From NCBI GenBank assembly GCA_035772405.1, contig JAYKKM010000221.1:1492501-1556500 (forward strand): DNA of 64,000 bases. The letters are read 5' to 3'. The position numbers and the translations under genes were made by a program. Shown in pieces: positions 9,262-16,533 of the stretch (its first letter is position 1; every line of letters begins with the position of its first letter). Below the pieces are notes generated by a model. The model ran no database searches, had not been told where the DNA came from, and was given only the letters and a program-made list of their open reading frames with translations. Origin of the DNA: Chrysogorgia sp. JL179-B06 (lineage: Eukaryota; Cnidaria; Anthozoa; Scleralcyonacea; Chrysogorgiidae).

Positions 9262-10152
9262 CTATAATAAAGAAATAAAATAAATATAATATTCTTCAAG
9301 TTCATCAACGAGTTCTTTGTCACGTAATATTCCCATAAAATCAACTTCTATATTTTTACAGTCTAACTCTTTATTTATAGTATCACCATACAAACATAAT
9401 GTATCTTGTATATTTTTACAATATCTAAAACGATAATAAAAAATTTCTGACATTACTGATGGAGTTAAACTGAGACAAACCTCATCATCATCACTTTCTA
9501 CTTTTATTTTCTTAATCTTTTCGTCGTCGTCGTCATCGTCGACATCGTCGTCAAAATTGAGTGTGGGTTTCTTTTTCTTCAATACTCGTTTTTTGACGGG
9601 GGTAGGCTGGGATTTATGACCCGTTGCATGATTATACTTTCTTAGGGCAATAATATATTCATCCAAGGAATCTTTCTTTTTTATATGAAAACTACCCCAA
9701 TCATCAGACCATACGATTTCACTTGACGTTGCGTTGTTGTTGTTGCTGGTTGTCGGTATTGGATCATCGTCAAATTCCATTGCATCGGCTAATTCGTTAT
9801 CTTGATGTTGATAACAAATTTCCAAACCACCCCACGCATCTGTACGAACAACCAAACGGCATGTTTGCTTTTTCCAATTTTCAAATTTTACCACTTCAAA
9901 AAATATCTGCGTCGATTTCTCTTGAATGCTAATCTTATTAAGAACATTCAACAATGAGGGAATATGCTCATTTTTCACTTCAACAGCGCTATTGTATGTG
10001 TACTTGTCACATCTTTTATTTGTCGGATATACTTTGGCGAGAATAGCATTACCGTTGATTTTTTTTTGTGCAATTATTTTTGCAGACAAATCAGTATACG
10101 ATTGCATTTTATAAAAATGATCATATTGTTGTCGTGCGTAAAGTTCCACCAT
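9262..10152 (-). CDS. unknown 296-residue protein with Asp-rich linker
   Basis: It is not recognised. The first about 135 residues look globular (FFEVVKFENW, CRLVVRTDAWGGLEICYQH). A low-complexity Asn/Ser stretch, a Lys-rich segment and an acidic run (DDDVDDDDDDEKIKKIK, about 206-222) come next, before a C-terminal alpha-helical piece ending EYYIYFISLL. It is the first gene of the - strand structural block, with a TATA box about 50 bases upstream. It runs into the integrase gene with a two-base gap, so a replication or packaging role is possible but unproven. Confidence 0.6.
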   Translation of the reverse strand: MVELYARQQYDHFYKMQSYTDLSAKIIAQKKINGNAILAKVYPTNKRCDKYTYNSAVEVKNEHIPSLLNVLNKISIQEKSTQIFFEVVKFENWKKQTCRLVVRTDAWGGLEICYQHQDNELADAMEFDDDPIPTTSNNNNATSSEIVWSDDWGSFHIKKKDSLDEYIIALRKYNHATGHKSQPTPVKKRVLKKKKPTLNFDDDVDDDDDDEKIKKIKVESDDDEVCLSLTPSVMSEIFYYRFRYCKNIQDTLCLYGDTINKELDCKNIEVDFMGILRDKELVDELEEYYIYFISLL

Positions 10153-10184
10153 CTTTGAATCCGAGTGAAGGGTAAATGATGAAT

Positions 10185-10211
10185 CACTGTAGGGACAGTG
10201 TTTATTTTATA
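10185..10211 (-). promoter_or_regulatory. TATA box and hairpin before the - strand block
   Basis: Read on the - strand, GGGTATAAAATAAAC has its TATA core at 10,204-10,211, some 50 bases before the ATG at 10,152. Just downstream a 6-bp perfect stem (CACTGT, 4-base loop, ACAGTG; 10,185-10,200) sits near the expected transcription start. This is the best promoter candidate for the integrase-capsid gene block. Confidence 0.55.
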
Positions 10212-10253
10212 CCCTCCGCACAATTAAAAAAAATTTCCATCACAAAAATTTTA

Positions 10254-10814
10254 TTACACTAATAACGTGTTTAATTGATTACAACATATGATATCAAATA
10301 AACTATTGTGTTTGCGTTGCATAACTCCTAAAATTTTACATAACTTTCTATGTTGTTTTTTTGTTTTTATTTTACATTCTATTTTATTTTCTAGAAATGC
10401 AACAAGTGCTTTCCCTATTCTTCCATTTCCATCGGAAAAAGGATGAATGGTTTCAAAAATATAATAAATCAAAACTGATATATTTTTTCTTTGATAGTTT
10501 TTTACGTAAAATTCATCTAAATGTTCCATATATTGTTGAATATCTAGGGGATCAACCCCCTCATGAAATCCAACAAATCTTTTGTTTTGACTGTAATGTC
10601 CGGCATTCGTTAAATGGGACATAGATATTTCATGAATAGTTTTACAACATTCACTTATTTTCCATTTTTCATTTTTTTCCATATAAAATTTTCGAAGGGC
10701 AAAACAAAATCTCCCACATCTCATCCAAAATTCTTTTTCATTTTCTTCGTCTTCTTCCATTCGTATAACATCATACGCAAACACTTTAAATTTTATACAG
10801 TCTTTTAATTCCAT
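10254..10814 (-). CDS. Fic-domain protein (predicted AMP-transferase)
   Basis: Fic enzymes transfer AMP or related groups to Ser, Thr or Tyr of target proteins. The 186-residue product has the full active-site loop HPFSDGNGRIGKAL at 124-137 and an upstream flap-like region (GHYSQNKRFVGFHEG) with the conserved Gly and aromatic residues. The Arg commonly found three positions after GNGR is Lys here. No clear inhibitory (S/T)xxxE(G/N) helix is seen, so the enzyme might be constitutively active. ATG at 10,814 is chosen because the longer frame begins at GTG. The previous gene stops 6 bases upstream. Fic is not a standard Polinton gene, so it is probably an acquired host-interaction factor. Confidence 0.87.
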   Translation of the reverse strand: MELKDCIKFKVFAYDVIRMEEDEENEKEFWMRCGRFCFALRKFYMEKNEKWKISECCKTIHEISMSHLTNAGHYSQNKRFVGFHEGVDPLDIQQYMEHLDEFYVKNYQRKNISVLIYYIFETIHPFSDGNGRIGKALVAFLENKIECKIKTKKQHRKLCKILGVMQRKHNSLFDIICCNQLNTLLV

Positions 10815-10819
10815 TTTTT

Positions 10820-12089
10820 CTACATACACGTTTGCTCACTAATACTTTTATAAAAATTATCCCAATTCACATTCGATTCAGTCATTTCATACATAGGATT
10901 GTATGCAGCTAAATCATAATTCAATGTTGTTTTTATATATTTTTTTATCATAGTAAATAATTCTATTACATCTTCATCAAGCATTATTACATCTGCAAAT
11001 ATTTTCTCTTTACACTTAAATTCTCCTATAAATCCCCCATAATCTTGCTTAACAACCACAGAATGATTAACTTGGGTGTGATTTTCATTTAAAACATAAT
11101 TACTTTTGTTTAAAATACTTAATTTCAAAGGATCGAACTCAAAAAAATAACTTTTACGCTTACAATTTTTATACCGACATTTATCAAAGGAGACTTTACC
11201 CTTTTTTATACCATGTATAAAATCCCAAAAAATATATCTAATATTTTTTTCAGAAAGACCTTTTTTTTGTCTATTGACAAAACTTCCTATAGGGTTATGT
11301 TCACAACAATAAAATATAAAACATGAAGTGAAACATGATAAGATTTCTAATTGAACTACAATAAGTATAAGAATTGAAAATACTAGGTGATACCATTAAC
11401 AAATAAATATTTAAAAAAAGAGCAAAATCACCTTTCTGGCTATGTATGTGCTTAAATTTGCTTACTAAACTTTCTTTTCCAAAACCCAGGGTATAAGATA
11501 TGTATTTTCTTTCAAAGGTTAAATTTTGTACAAAATATGTATAATGATACTTATCATTGGTTTTCAAACATTGAAATAAATCTGAGTGGCTTTCAAGGGG
11601 TAATACAATATATAATTCTTTAAAACAATCGGGAAATGAAAAAAAACTACAGCATAACGTGTCTGATGATTCAACGAGTAAAGTACGTAGAAAGAGTGTT
11701 CTCTTCAAGGAATATTTTCTTTGACTTGCTTGTAAATTCGGGATCATATAAGAGAAACGATCTTCTAGGATAAAATAGGAGGGTATTCCACAGGTTCCTT
11801 TGATTTTTTTCATATTGACTATATAACTTACTTCGCCGTAGGGTCGAATGTTGTTTTTACATTTCATCATGGGACATGTGACATATTTTCCACGATAATA
11901 ATCAAATAATCCACATATCCAAAATAAATATCCAATTTCTCCTTGGTTAAAATATTGAAAATAAAGAACAACTCTTAAAATTGTTTCAATCATATTGTTG
12001 TGATTTTGAAATAATCTCTTACTCTTTATATAGCTTTTCAAATTCATTAAGCTAAATAAACACATTAATCTAAATAAAATAAAAAACAT
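10820..12089 (-). pseudogene. unknown accessory gene split by one frameshift
   Basis: The upstream part starts at ATG 12,089 and runs to 11,301. It contains a Cys pair (TCPMMKC) and beta-rich segments (KELYIVLPLE, HYTYFVQNLTF). A second open frame continues to 10,820, contains CEHNPIGSFVNRQKKGLSEKN and further Cys/Lys-rich sequence, and has no ATG near its start. Total length is one base off a multiple of three and the crossover lies around 11,300-11,390. An intact product would be about 420 residues. No domain is recognised. The gene abuts the Fic gene by six bases, which hints at co-expression. Confidence 0.5.
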
Positions 12090-12249
12090 TTTGTATGTAA
12101 AAAATAAAAAGCTTAATTATAAACAATATATAACAACACATGTGGCAGGAGATTGTGGTATACATAATTTCATAGATCAAGAAGTGTATATAAATTGTTT
12201 TTTTTTAAATAAAAAACGCTTTTCTCGATTTATTTTGAACTGTTTTATT
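12090..12249. other. noncoding spacer
   Basis: A 160-base gap between two - strand accessory genes is A+T-rich, with a TTATATATTG stretch that could serve as a promoter for the gene starting at 12,089. Nothing else is supported. Confidence 0.35.
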
Positions 12250-12906
12250 TCAAATATTTAATTCATTAAAATTATTACATAATTCCCCACAACAATCTAA
12301 ATATACATGTTGTTGCAACATAGATTTATCAAAATGTATTTTAGTTATTACTGTTACAATATAATTTCCATTACTGCTACCATAAATCACATTAAGTATA
12401 GATAATATATTTTCATCTTTAATAAGAACTAAATAAAGCTCTTCACCATCGAAATTTTCACGAAAATGATAATTTACTAATCTAAATCTTGAATCCTTAC
12501 ATTTACCATATAAAAACGTTTTTGAATAACATGGGATATTATTTATCTCAAAACAATCAAGGGTTGAAATTAACGTAGGTAATCTCGGTTCTCTATCAAT
12601 AAATACTACATGTTTTCCCACTAACTGATCATAAAATGACATAGTCCCGCTAAAACCTGTTATTAAAAATCTATAATATCTTTTCCCACCATATCGTTTC
12701 CGAAATATAGATTGTTCATTTTTATCTTCCACATAAATGTTAAAATATTTATAATCATAATCAGCACATCTAAACTGATGGGGATGCTCTCTCCATTCCA
12801 AAAAATAAAACGTTGAATCGCGTGTTTTTTCTATCTCAAACAATTCAGCATGTAATAAATATTGAATGTCGGGGTAAAGAATTTCGTCAAAATCACGCTC
12901 AGCCAT
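12250..12906 (-). CDS. unknown 218-residue accessory protein
   Basis: The ATG at 12,906 (MAERDFDEILYPD) is preferred over the 34-residue upstream extension, which overlaps the Cys-rich gene and lacks independent support. The protein alternates strands and aromatic residues (FYFLEWREHP, RYYRFLITGFSG, KHVVFIDREP, ELYLVLIKDE), suggesting a beta-rich fold, and ends with Cys-rich DCCGELCNNF. No TATA box lies directly upstream, so it may share a transcript with the 69-residue gene that ends 33 bases before it. Confidence 0.55.
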   Translation of the reverse strand: MAERDFDEILYPDIQYLLHAELFEIEKTRDSTFYFLEWREHPHQFRCADYDYKYFNIYVEDKNEQSIFRKRYGGKRYYRFLITGFSGTMSFYDQLVGKHVVFIDREPRLPTLISTLDCFEINNIPCYSKTFLYGKCKDSRFRLVNYHFRENFDGEELYLVLIKDENILSILNVIYGSSNGNYIVTVITKIHFDKSMLQQHVYLDCCGELCNNFNELNI

Positions 12907-12938
12907 TTTAAATCTTTTTAAAAAAAACGTCTTTTCTT

Positions 12939-13148
12939 CTATTCGTCTATTTCCACAGAAACATTCACTGTATATTTCCACCGTATATTTAACTTGTTTA
13001 ACACCCAACGTTTAAAACTGTTTAGTCTTGAAAGTTTTAATTCATCTGGATGAATCGGACACGGGTGTTTGTTAATACATCTTCCACAAGGATGTTTGTT
13101 ATAATATAATCTTTCAAATCGTTCATCTGCTGTTTCTTTACGTTCCAT
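12939..13148 (-). CDS. small Cys-rich protein, copy 1
   Basis: The 69-residue protein has a compact Cys/His cluster (HPCGRCINKHPCPIHP, about residues 19-34) that could bind zinc, then a basic helix-like stretch. It closely resembles the 58-residue ORF at 13,239-13,415, which shares the order ER/YxRLxYxKxPCGxC. The two therefore look like a tandem duplicate pair. ATG at 13,148 is the only start. Function is unknown. Confidence 0.6.
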   Translation of the reverse strand: MERKETADERFERLYYNKHPCGRCINKHPCPIHPDELKLSRLNSFKRWVLNKLNIRWKYTVNVSVEIDE

Positions 13149-13238
13149 TGTCTAACAAATATATAAACAATTATTTTTTTTTTTACTCTTATTTATACTG
13201 TTTCTTTTTTTTAATTTCTGTTTTCTTCTTTAAATCTT

Positions 13239-13415
13239 TTAACACCATATCTTCTTTAACAACCATCTCTTTAATCTACAGCAACGTTTTTGTTTTGGAT
13301 CTTTCCGCGGTATATAATTCGTACACACTTCCCCACACATATTTCCATTAAGACATTGTCCACAGGGATATTTTGAATAGAATAATCTATTATATCGTGC
13401 ATCCACGGTTTCCAT
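13239..13415 (-). CDS. small Cys-rich protein, copy 2
   Basis: This 58-residue ORF, starting METVDARYNRLFYSKYPCG, has Cys residues at 18, 21, 27 and 31 followed by a basic tail with a CC pair. It matches the neighbouring 69-residue protein in start context, PCGxC motif and basic tail, but its second half of the cluster differs. A TATA box (TATAAATA, - strand, 13,449-13,456) lies 34 bases upstream of its ATG. Confidence 0.55.
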   Translation of the reverse strand: METVDARYNRLFYSKYPCGQCLNGNMCGEVCTNYIPRKDPKQKRCCRLKRWLLKKIWC

Positions 13416-13448
13416 GATATTTTTGTAAATACCATTGTATTACATTTT

Positions 13449-13456
13449 TATTTATA
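13449..13456 (-). promoter_or_regulatory. TATA box for Cys-rich copy 2
   Basis: TATAAATA read on the - strand, 34 bases upstream of the ATG at 13,415, follows the spacing seen at other genes of this arm. Confidence 0.45.
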
Positions 13457-13534
13457 TCCTACTAAAATTTCTTTTTTATTTTAGAATATCTGTCTTTTTT
13501 AATTTTGATTTTTATATTTTTTTTTATAAAAAAT

Positions 13535-13544
13535 TATATATAAA
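13535..13544 (+). promoter_or_regulatory. TATA box (TATATATAAA) for 142-residue gene
   Basis: The box ends 35 bases before the ATG at 13,579. Between them an ATG in ACCACC context (13,559) opens a seven-codon ORF whose TGA overlaps the main ATG (TGATG). Confidence 0.5.
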
Positions 13545-13578
13545 CGCGTTTAACCACCATGTGGTACGTTATTTGTGA

Positions 13579-14007
13579 ATGATGTCGAATTCACATGTAC
13601 AGTATCGTGATTGTGATGAACATACCGGTAGACGTTATCAAAGAATAATTGCTGATGCCTTTAACCCGTACAAAATTGAAGATGAAAGTAACTATTATCC
13701 AAGTCGTTTTCTAGTCAAAGAATTACACCACTTTACCTATATTGTAAAGAAATGTCAACCTACGGTATTATGCGAATGCATTGAAGATATACCCTATGAA
13801 GATATACCCTCAACGCCTCAAACATATTACCTAGCTCTGGCAGTTAAAAAGAAACATGAATATGAAAATGATGAATGGAATTGTTCATGTCTGGGTGAAA
13901 ACATAACAACAATTGTTGACTATGATGCTTCTGATCTTTTACAAAAAGAAATTAAACTAATAATAGATTCTAATAATTTCATGAAAGCTGTAGCATATAC
14001 TCAATAA
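13579..14007 (+). CDS. paralog family member 1 (142 residues)
   Basis: Its function is unknown. The central block SNYYPSRFLVKELHHFTYIV followed by KKCQPTVLCEC aligns with the proteins at 14,088, 15,515 and, more weakly, 16,534. The family pattern is an aromatic pair, FL, a polar stretch, (Y/F)xYxV, then a Cys-Pro core, two beta strands and a closing IKLI strand. The N-terminus has a polar leader not shared by the shorter members. The gene has its own TATA box, and AATAAA overlaps the stop region. Small single-promoter genes in this arm are likely host-interaction factors, which is inference. Confidence 0.6.
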   Translation: MMSNSHVQYRDCDEHTGRRYQRIIADAFNPYKIEDESNYYPSRFLVKELHHFTYIVKKCQPTVLCECIEDIPYEDIPSTPQTYYLALAVKKKHEYENDEWNCSCLGENITTIVDYDASDLLQKEIKLIIDSNNFMKAVAYTQ

Positions 14008-14043
14008 AAAACTTTTTTTAAAAAAAAATTCGTGTTTTTTATT

Positions 14044-14053
14044 TATATATAAG
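14044..14053 (+). promoter_or_regulatory. TATA box for 113-residue gene
   Basis: TATATATAAG lies 35 bases before the ATG at 14,088, immediately after the A/T-rich 3' end of the previous gene. Confidence 0.5.
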
Positions 14054-14087
14054 ATTACATATTTGATTTAATCATAGTGATAACAAG

Positions 14088-14429
14088 ATGAATCAAGTAC
14101 AAGATCTCGTGACCTGTATCAATTATAGGGGTGTAGCATATTATGACAATACTCCTCGTTATTATTCATGTCATTTTCTTCAAAAACATTTTCCTAACTA
14201 TACATATTTGGTAGAGGATTGTAAACCTGCTATACTATGTAAAGAATGTAATCCTCCATTTTGTTCTCCACCTCAAGTCTACGAACTAACTCTGAAAATT
14301 ATTATACAGGGAGAAGAGAAGGGAATAACCCTAAAAACAATTCTTGAAACTAAAAGTGATCATCTCGTGTATAAAACAATTAAACTAATAAATGGTAACT
14401 CAATAATTCCACAACAAATTAATTTGTAA
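14088..14429 (+). CDS. paralog family member 2 (113 residues)
   Basis: This is the clearest member of the four-gene family: YYSCHFLQKHFPNYTYLV, then EDCKPAILC, two further Cys residues, VYELTLKIIIQGEEKG, and a final YKTIKLINGNSIIP. It shares (Y/F)xVEDCKP with the 118-residue protein and the overall order with the 142-residue one. No transmembrane segment or signal peptide is seen. The fold is unknown and looks small and beta-rich. It has its own TATA box, and AATAAA occurs about 20 bases after the stop. Confidence 0.6.
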   Translation: MNQVQDLVTCINYRGVAYYDNTPRYYSCHFLQKHFPNYTYLVEDCKPAILCKECNPPFCSPPQVYELTLKIIIQGEEKGITLKTILETKSDHLVYKTIKLINGNSIIPQQINL

Positions 14430-14500
14430 ACATATTTATTTTTCTTGTAATAAAATTTTTACACAAAAATGTTTCTAAAAGGTTTTTTATTTAAAAAACA

Positions 14501-14869
14501 TTACAAAGATAAATATATTTGTTTCCCTCTACCCCTATGGTTAATGAAATTGTAGGGTTTAATATTTAATATAGGTGTTTGAGTTTTTGCTAATTTTACA
14601 TTACCATTATTAATATTTATATATTTTCCCTTCAATGATAATAAGAGGTTCTGTAAATTCTCCACCGGCGCTCCAAACGCGTCTACTATCATCAATTTGA
14701 AATATCGAGGTCCTTGCCAATCTTTCAGATATATATAATATCCATATCTTAACAACGAGGGAATCACAGGTTCATAATTTACTAATTGTATGGGTTGAGC
14801 ACGATAATAAAATGTAAGATAAGCATGAGATTCACATTCTCCAAAATCAATCATTGAACGCAGCCACAT
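14501..14869 (-). CDS. unknown 122-residue protein
   Basis: The open frame extends upstream to 14,938, but that part begins at TTG, and a TATA box (14,896-14,904, - strand) lies inside it. The ATG at 14,869 (MWLRSMIDFGECESH) is therefore preferred. The protein has beta-like strands (AYLTFYYRAQPIQLV, YYIYLKDWQG, FKLMIVDAFGAP) and a basic end. No family is recognised. It faces the + strand gene at 14,088 convergently. Confidence 0.5.
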   Translation of the reverse strand: MWLRSMIDFGECESHAYLTFYYRAQPIQLVNYEPVIPSLLRYGYYIYLKDWQGPRYFKLMIVDAFGAPVENLQNLLLSLKGKYININNGNVKLAKTQTPILNIKPYNFINHRGRGKQIYLSL

Positions 14870-14895
14870 GTTTGAAAAAATATATTTGATACCCT

Positions 14896-14904
14896 GTTTA
14901 TATA
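14896..14904 (-). promoter_or_regulatory. TATA box (TATATAAAC) for 122-residue gene
   Basis: TATATAAAC on the - strand stands 27 bases upstream of the ATG at 14,869. It decides the start against a longer TTG frame. Confidence 0.45.
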
Positions 14905-14940
14905 GTTTTGCAAAAAATCTATAAAAGTAGGTTGTCAAAC

Positions 14941-14948
14941 TATAAAAT
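14941..14948 (+). promoter_or_regulatory. TATA box for 67-residue gene
   Basis: TATAAAAT lies 33 bases before the ATG at 14,982. Confidence 0.45.
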
Positions 14949-14981
14949 TTTCACAAAAACGTTCAAAAAAATATTGTCAAG

Positions 14982-15185
14982 ATGGTCTATTGCAGTTTCT
15001 GTTGTTGTGAAGTGAATTCCTTCTATCATTTTTTCATGCATTACAGATGTAAAGAATGCTTTGTAAACCATCATTATTGTTATCCTTGTAAACAGAATTA
15101 CTCACGACTTATCTATAGTAGAATAGTTGAACTATGTGAATGTGATGATAGAATACAAAGATGGAAAAAAACTTATTTGGATTAA
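14982..15185 (+). CDS. small Cys/His-rich (zinc-ribbon or RING-like) protein
   Basis: Of 67 residues, ten are Cys and several are His: CSFCCC near 4-9, HFFMH, CKEC at 23-26, HHYCYPC at 30-36, and CEC at 52-54. The spacing of paired Cys suggests zinc binding, but it does not fit a standard RING or C2H2 pattern. The gene has its own TATA box. Role unknown; a host-factor interaction protein is plausible. Confidence 0.55.
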   Translation: MVYCSFCCCEVNSFYHFFMHYRCKECFVNHHYCYPCKQNYSRLIYSRIVELCECDDRIQRWKKTYLD

Positions 15186-15211
15186 TAAAATTTTTTTTTT
15201 AAATACATTGT

Positions 15212-15361
15212 CTACCATTTCCAAAATTCATAAAACTTATGATTATAATTCGGATGATCTTTTTTCCATCCTCCTTTTTGAATTTTTTTAGAACGTCGTC
15301 GTTTTCGTATTCGTTTTTTTATTTTCGCTTTTCTTATACATCTCCTACTCCTACACTTCAT
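15212..15361 (-). CDS. small very basic protein with IQKGG motif, third copy
   Basis: The 49-residue ORF begins MKCRSRRCIRK, continues through RIRKRRRSKKIQKGG (about 17-31) and ends in an aromatic tail (FYEFWKW). The basic tract plus QKGG is shared with the proteins at 2695 and 6368, although the tail here is hydrophilic and aromatic instead of hydrophobic. It is likely a DNA-binding or virion core peptide by composition. Confidence 0.5.
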   Translation of the reverse strand: MKCRSRRCIRKAKIKKRIRKRRRSKKIQKGGWKKDHPNYNHKFYEFWKW

Positions 15362-15470
15362 TTTTTTATGTTAACTGAAGTACGACAAGCAAGGGTTTAA
15401 AAAAAGAAAAAACGTCTATTTATACTGTTCTGTTTTTTGATTTTTTTTTAATATCTTTTTCTGAGACGCA

Positions 15471-15476
15471 TATAAG
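15471..15476 (+). promoter_or_regulatory. TATA box for 118-residue gene
   Basis: The motif CATATAAGAGG has its TATAAG core ending 38 bases before the ATG at 15,515. Confidence 0.45.
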
Positions 15477-15514
15477 AGGTTTAAACTAAAAAACATTTTA
15501 TCATTACTGAAACA

Positions 15515-15871
15515 ATGTCCGTATTACAGTTTGTTAGTATATGTAGGAAAAGTATAACTTTTTTTGACACATCCAAAAATACTTGTCAGTGCTATTTATC
15601 AACTGAATCTCTTCTTAATGAAAATCCTGACTATATATATTTTGTAGAGGATTGCAAACCTGTTACCATAATTAAAACAAAACAATGTTCTGTAATAAAA
15701 AAAAATGGTGTGGAACAACATCCGTATGAAGTAACCCTGAAAGTTATCAATCATGGAGAATCTGGAAAAACACTAAAAATATTATCAGAGGATGATCTTC
15801 CTCATCTTTTGCATAAAAATGTTAAGTTTATAAAAAATGACAAAGACATAATAATTCCTTCTCTTGTATAA
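15515..15871 (+). CDS. paralog family member 3 (118 residues)
   Basis: The core PDYIYFVEDCKPVTII matches member 2. A following PYEVTLKVINHGE segment and a C-terminal HKNVKFIKNDKDIIIP repeat the family order. Family Cys residues after the core are fewer than in member 2. AATAAA follows the stop closely. Function unknown. Confidence 0.6.
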   Translation: MSVLQFVSICRKSITFFDTSKNTCQCYLSTESLLNENPDYIYFVEDCKPVTIIKTKQCSVIKKNGVEQHPYEVTLKVINHGESGKTLKILSEDDLPHLLHKNVKFIKNDKDIIIPSLV

Positions 15872-15892
15872 ATTTATTTAATAAAAACAATG

Positions 15893-16357
15893 TTATTTTT
15901 TATTACATGAATTTCTTTCCTCTAAAAGTTTTTTTCTTTTTTGTCGATGCTTGTTCTTATAATCAGCTAATTTACGGATTCTTTCACTATTCCATAATTT
16001 CCCCATTTTACCCTGACGTTTTCCATATTGATATAACGTGGACGGATCATATAGTCTACCTTTACAATGGTAGAAATCATCAGCATAAGAACGAATGATT
16101 TCTCCCCCATAGGGAAGCCAATCAAAAAGACAATCTCTTGCTTCTTTGAGATAAACAACCCCTTGAAGAAATCCCAATTCTTTATCTTTTACAATTTCAC
16201 GACTACATTCAAAAAACGATATTTCATTTAATTTAAGAGAATTCTGTGCAGCAGTTGAGTAATTGATTAATTTCGCTGCCTCTATCATTTTTTCAGCATT
16301 TTCTGGTTCACGCATTTGAAATGACCAAATCTTTCGATTGGGTATATACCCCGCCAT
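15893..16357 (-). CDS. unknown 154-residue protein with basic tail
   Basis: ATG at 16,357 (MAGYIPNRKIWSFQMREP) is preferred over two upstream in-frame Mets because a TATA box lies at 16,401-16,409, which would place transcription start after the upstream Mets. The product has a helical-looking first half, a FDWLPYGGEIIRSYADDFY segment, and a strongly basic C-terminus (KHRQKRKKLLEERNSCNKK). No family is recognised. It converges with the 118-residue gene, with 21 bases between the stops. Confidence 0.5.
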   Translation of the reverse strand: MAGYIPNRKIWSFQMREPENAEKMIEAAKLINYSTAAQNSLKLNEISFFECSREIVKDKELGFLQGVVYLKEARDCLFDWLPYGGEIIRSYADDFYHCKGRLYDPSTLYQYGKRQGKMGKLWNSERIRKLADYKNKHRQKRKKLLEERNSCNKK

Positions 16358-16400
16358 CTTCAACAAAAAAAATAACTGACCCATTTTTTTTATGATATCG

Positions 16401-16409
16401 TTTTTTATA
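16401..16409 (-). promoter_or_regulatory. TATA box (GGGGTATAAAAAAC)
   Basis: On the - strand GGGGTATAAAAAAC precedes the ATG at 16,357 by about 44 bases. It closely resembles GGGTATAAAATAAAC upstream of the 296-residue gene. Confidence 0.5.
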
Positions 16410-16533
16410 CCCCAGGTTTTGTAGAAATGAAAAAAAAAAATTTTCATCAAAAAAACTTTCATATAAATAAGCTGAAACTTTTCTTTTTCATTTATACGTA
16501 ATTGTCCCTCTACAAACTTAGTTTAAGAAAAAA

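Noticed and set aside
12120..12200. Coding-like + strand peptide with THVAGDCGIHNF
   Set aside because: The frame is short, lacks a start and is not supported by neighbours.
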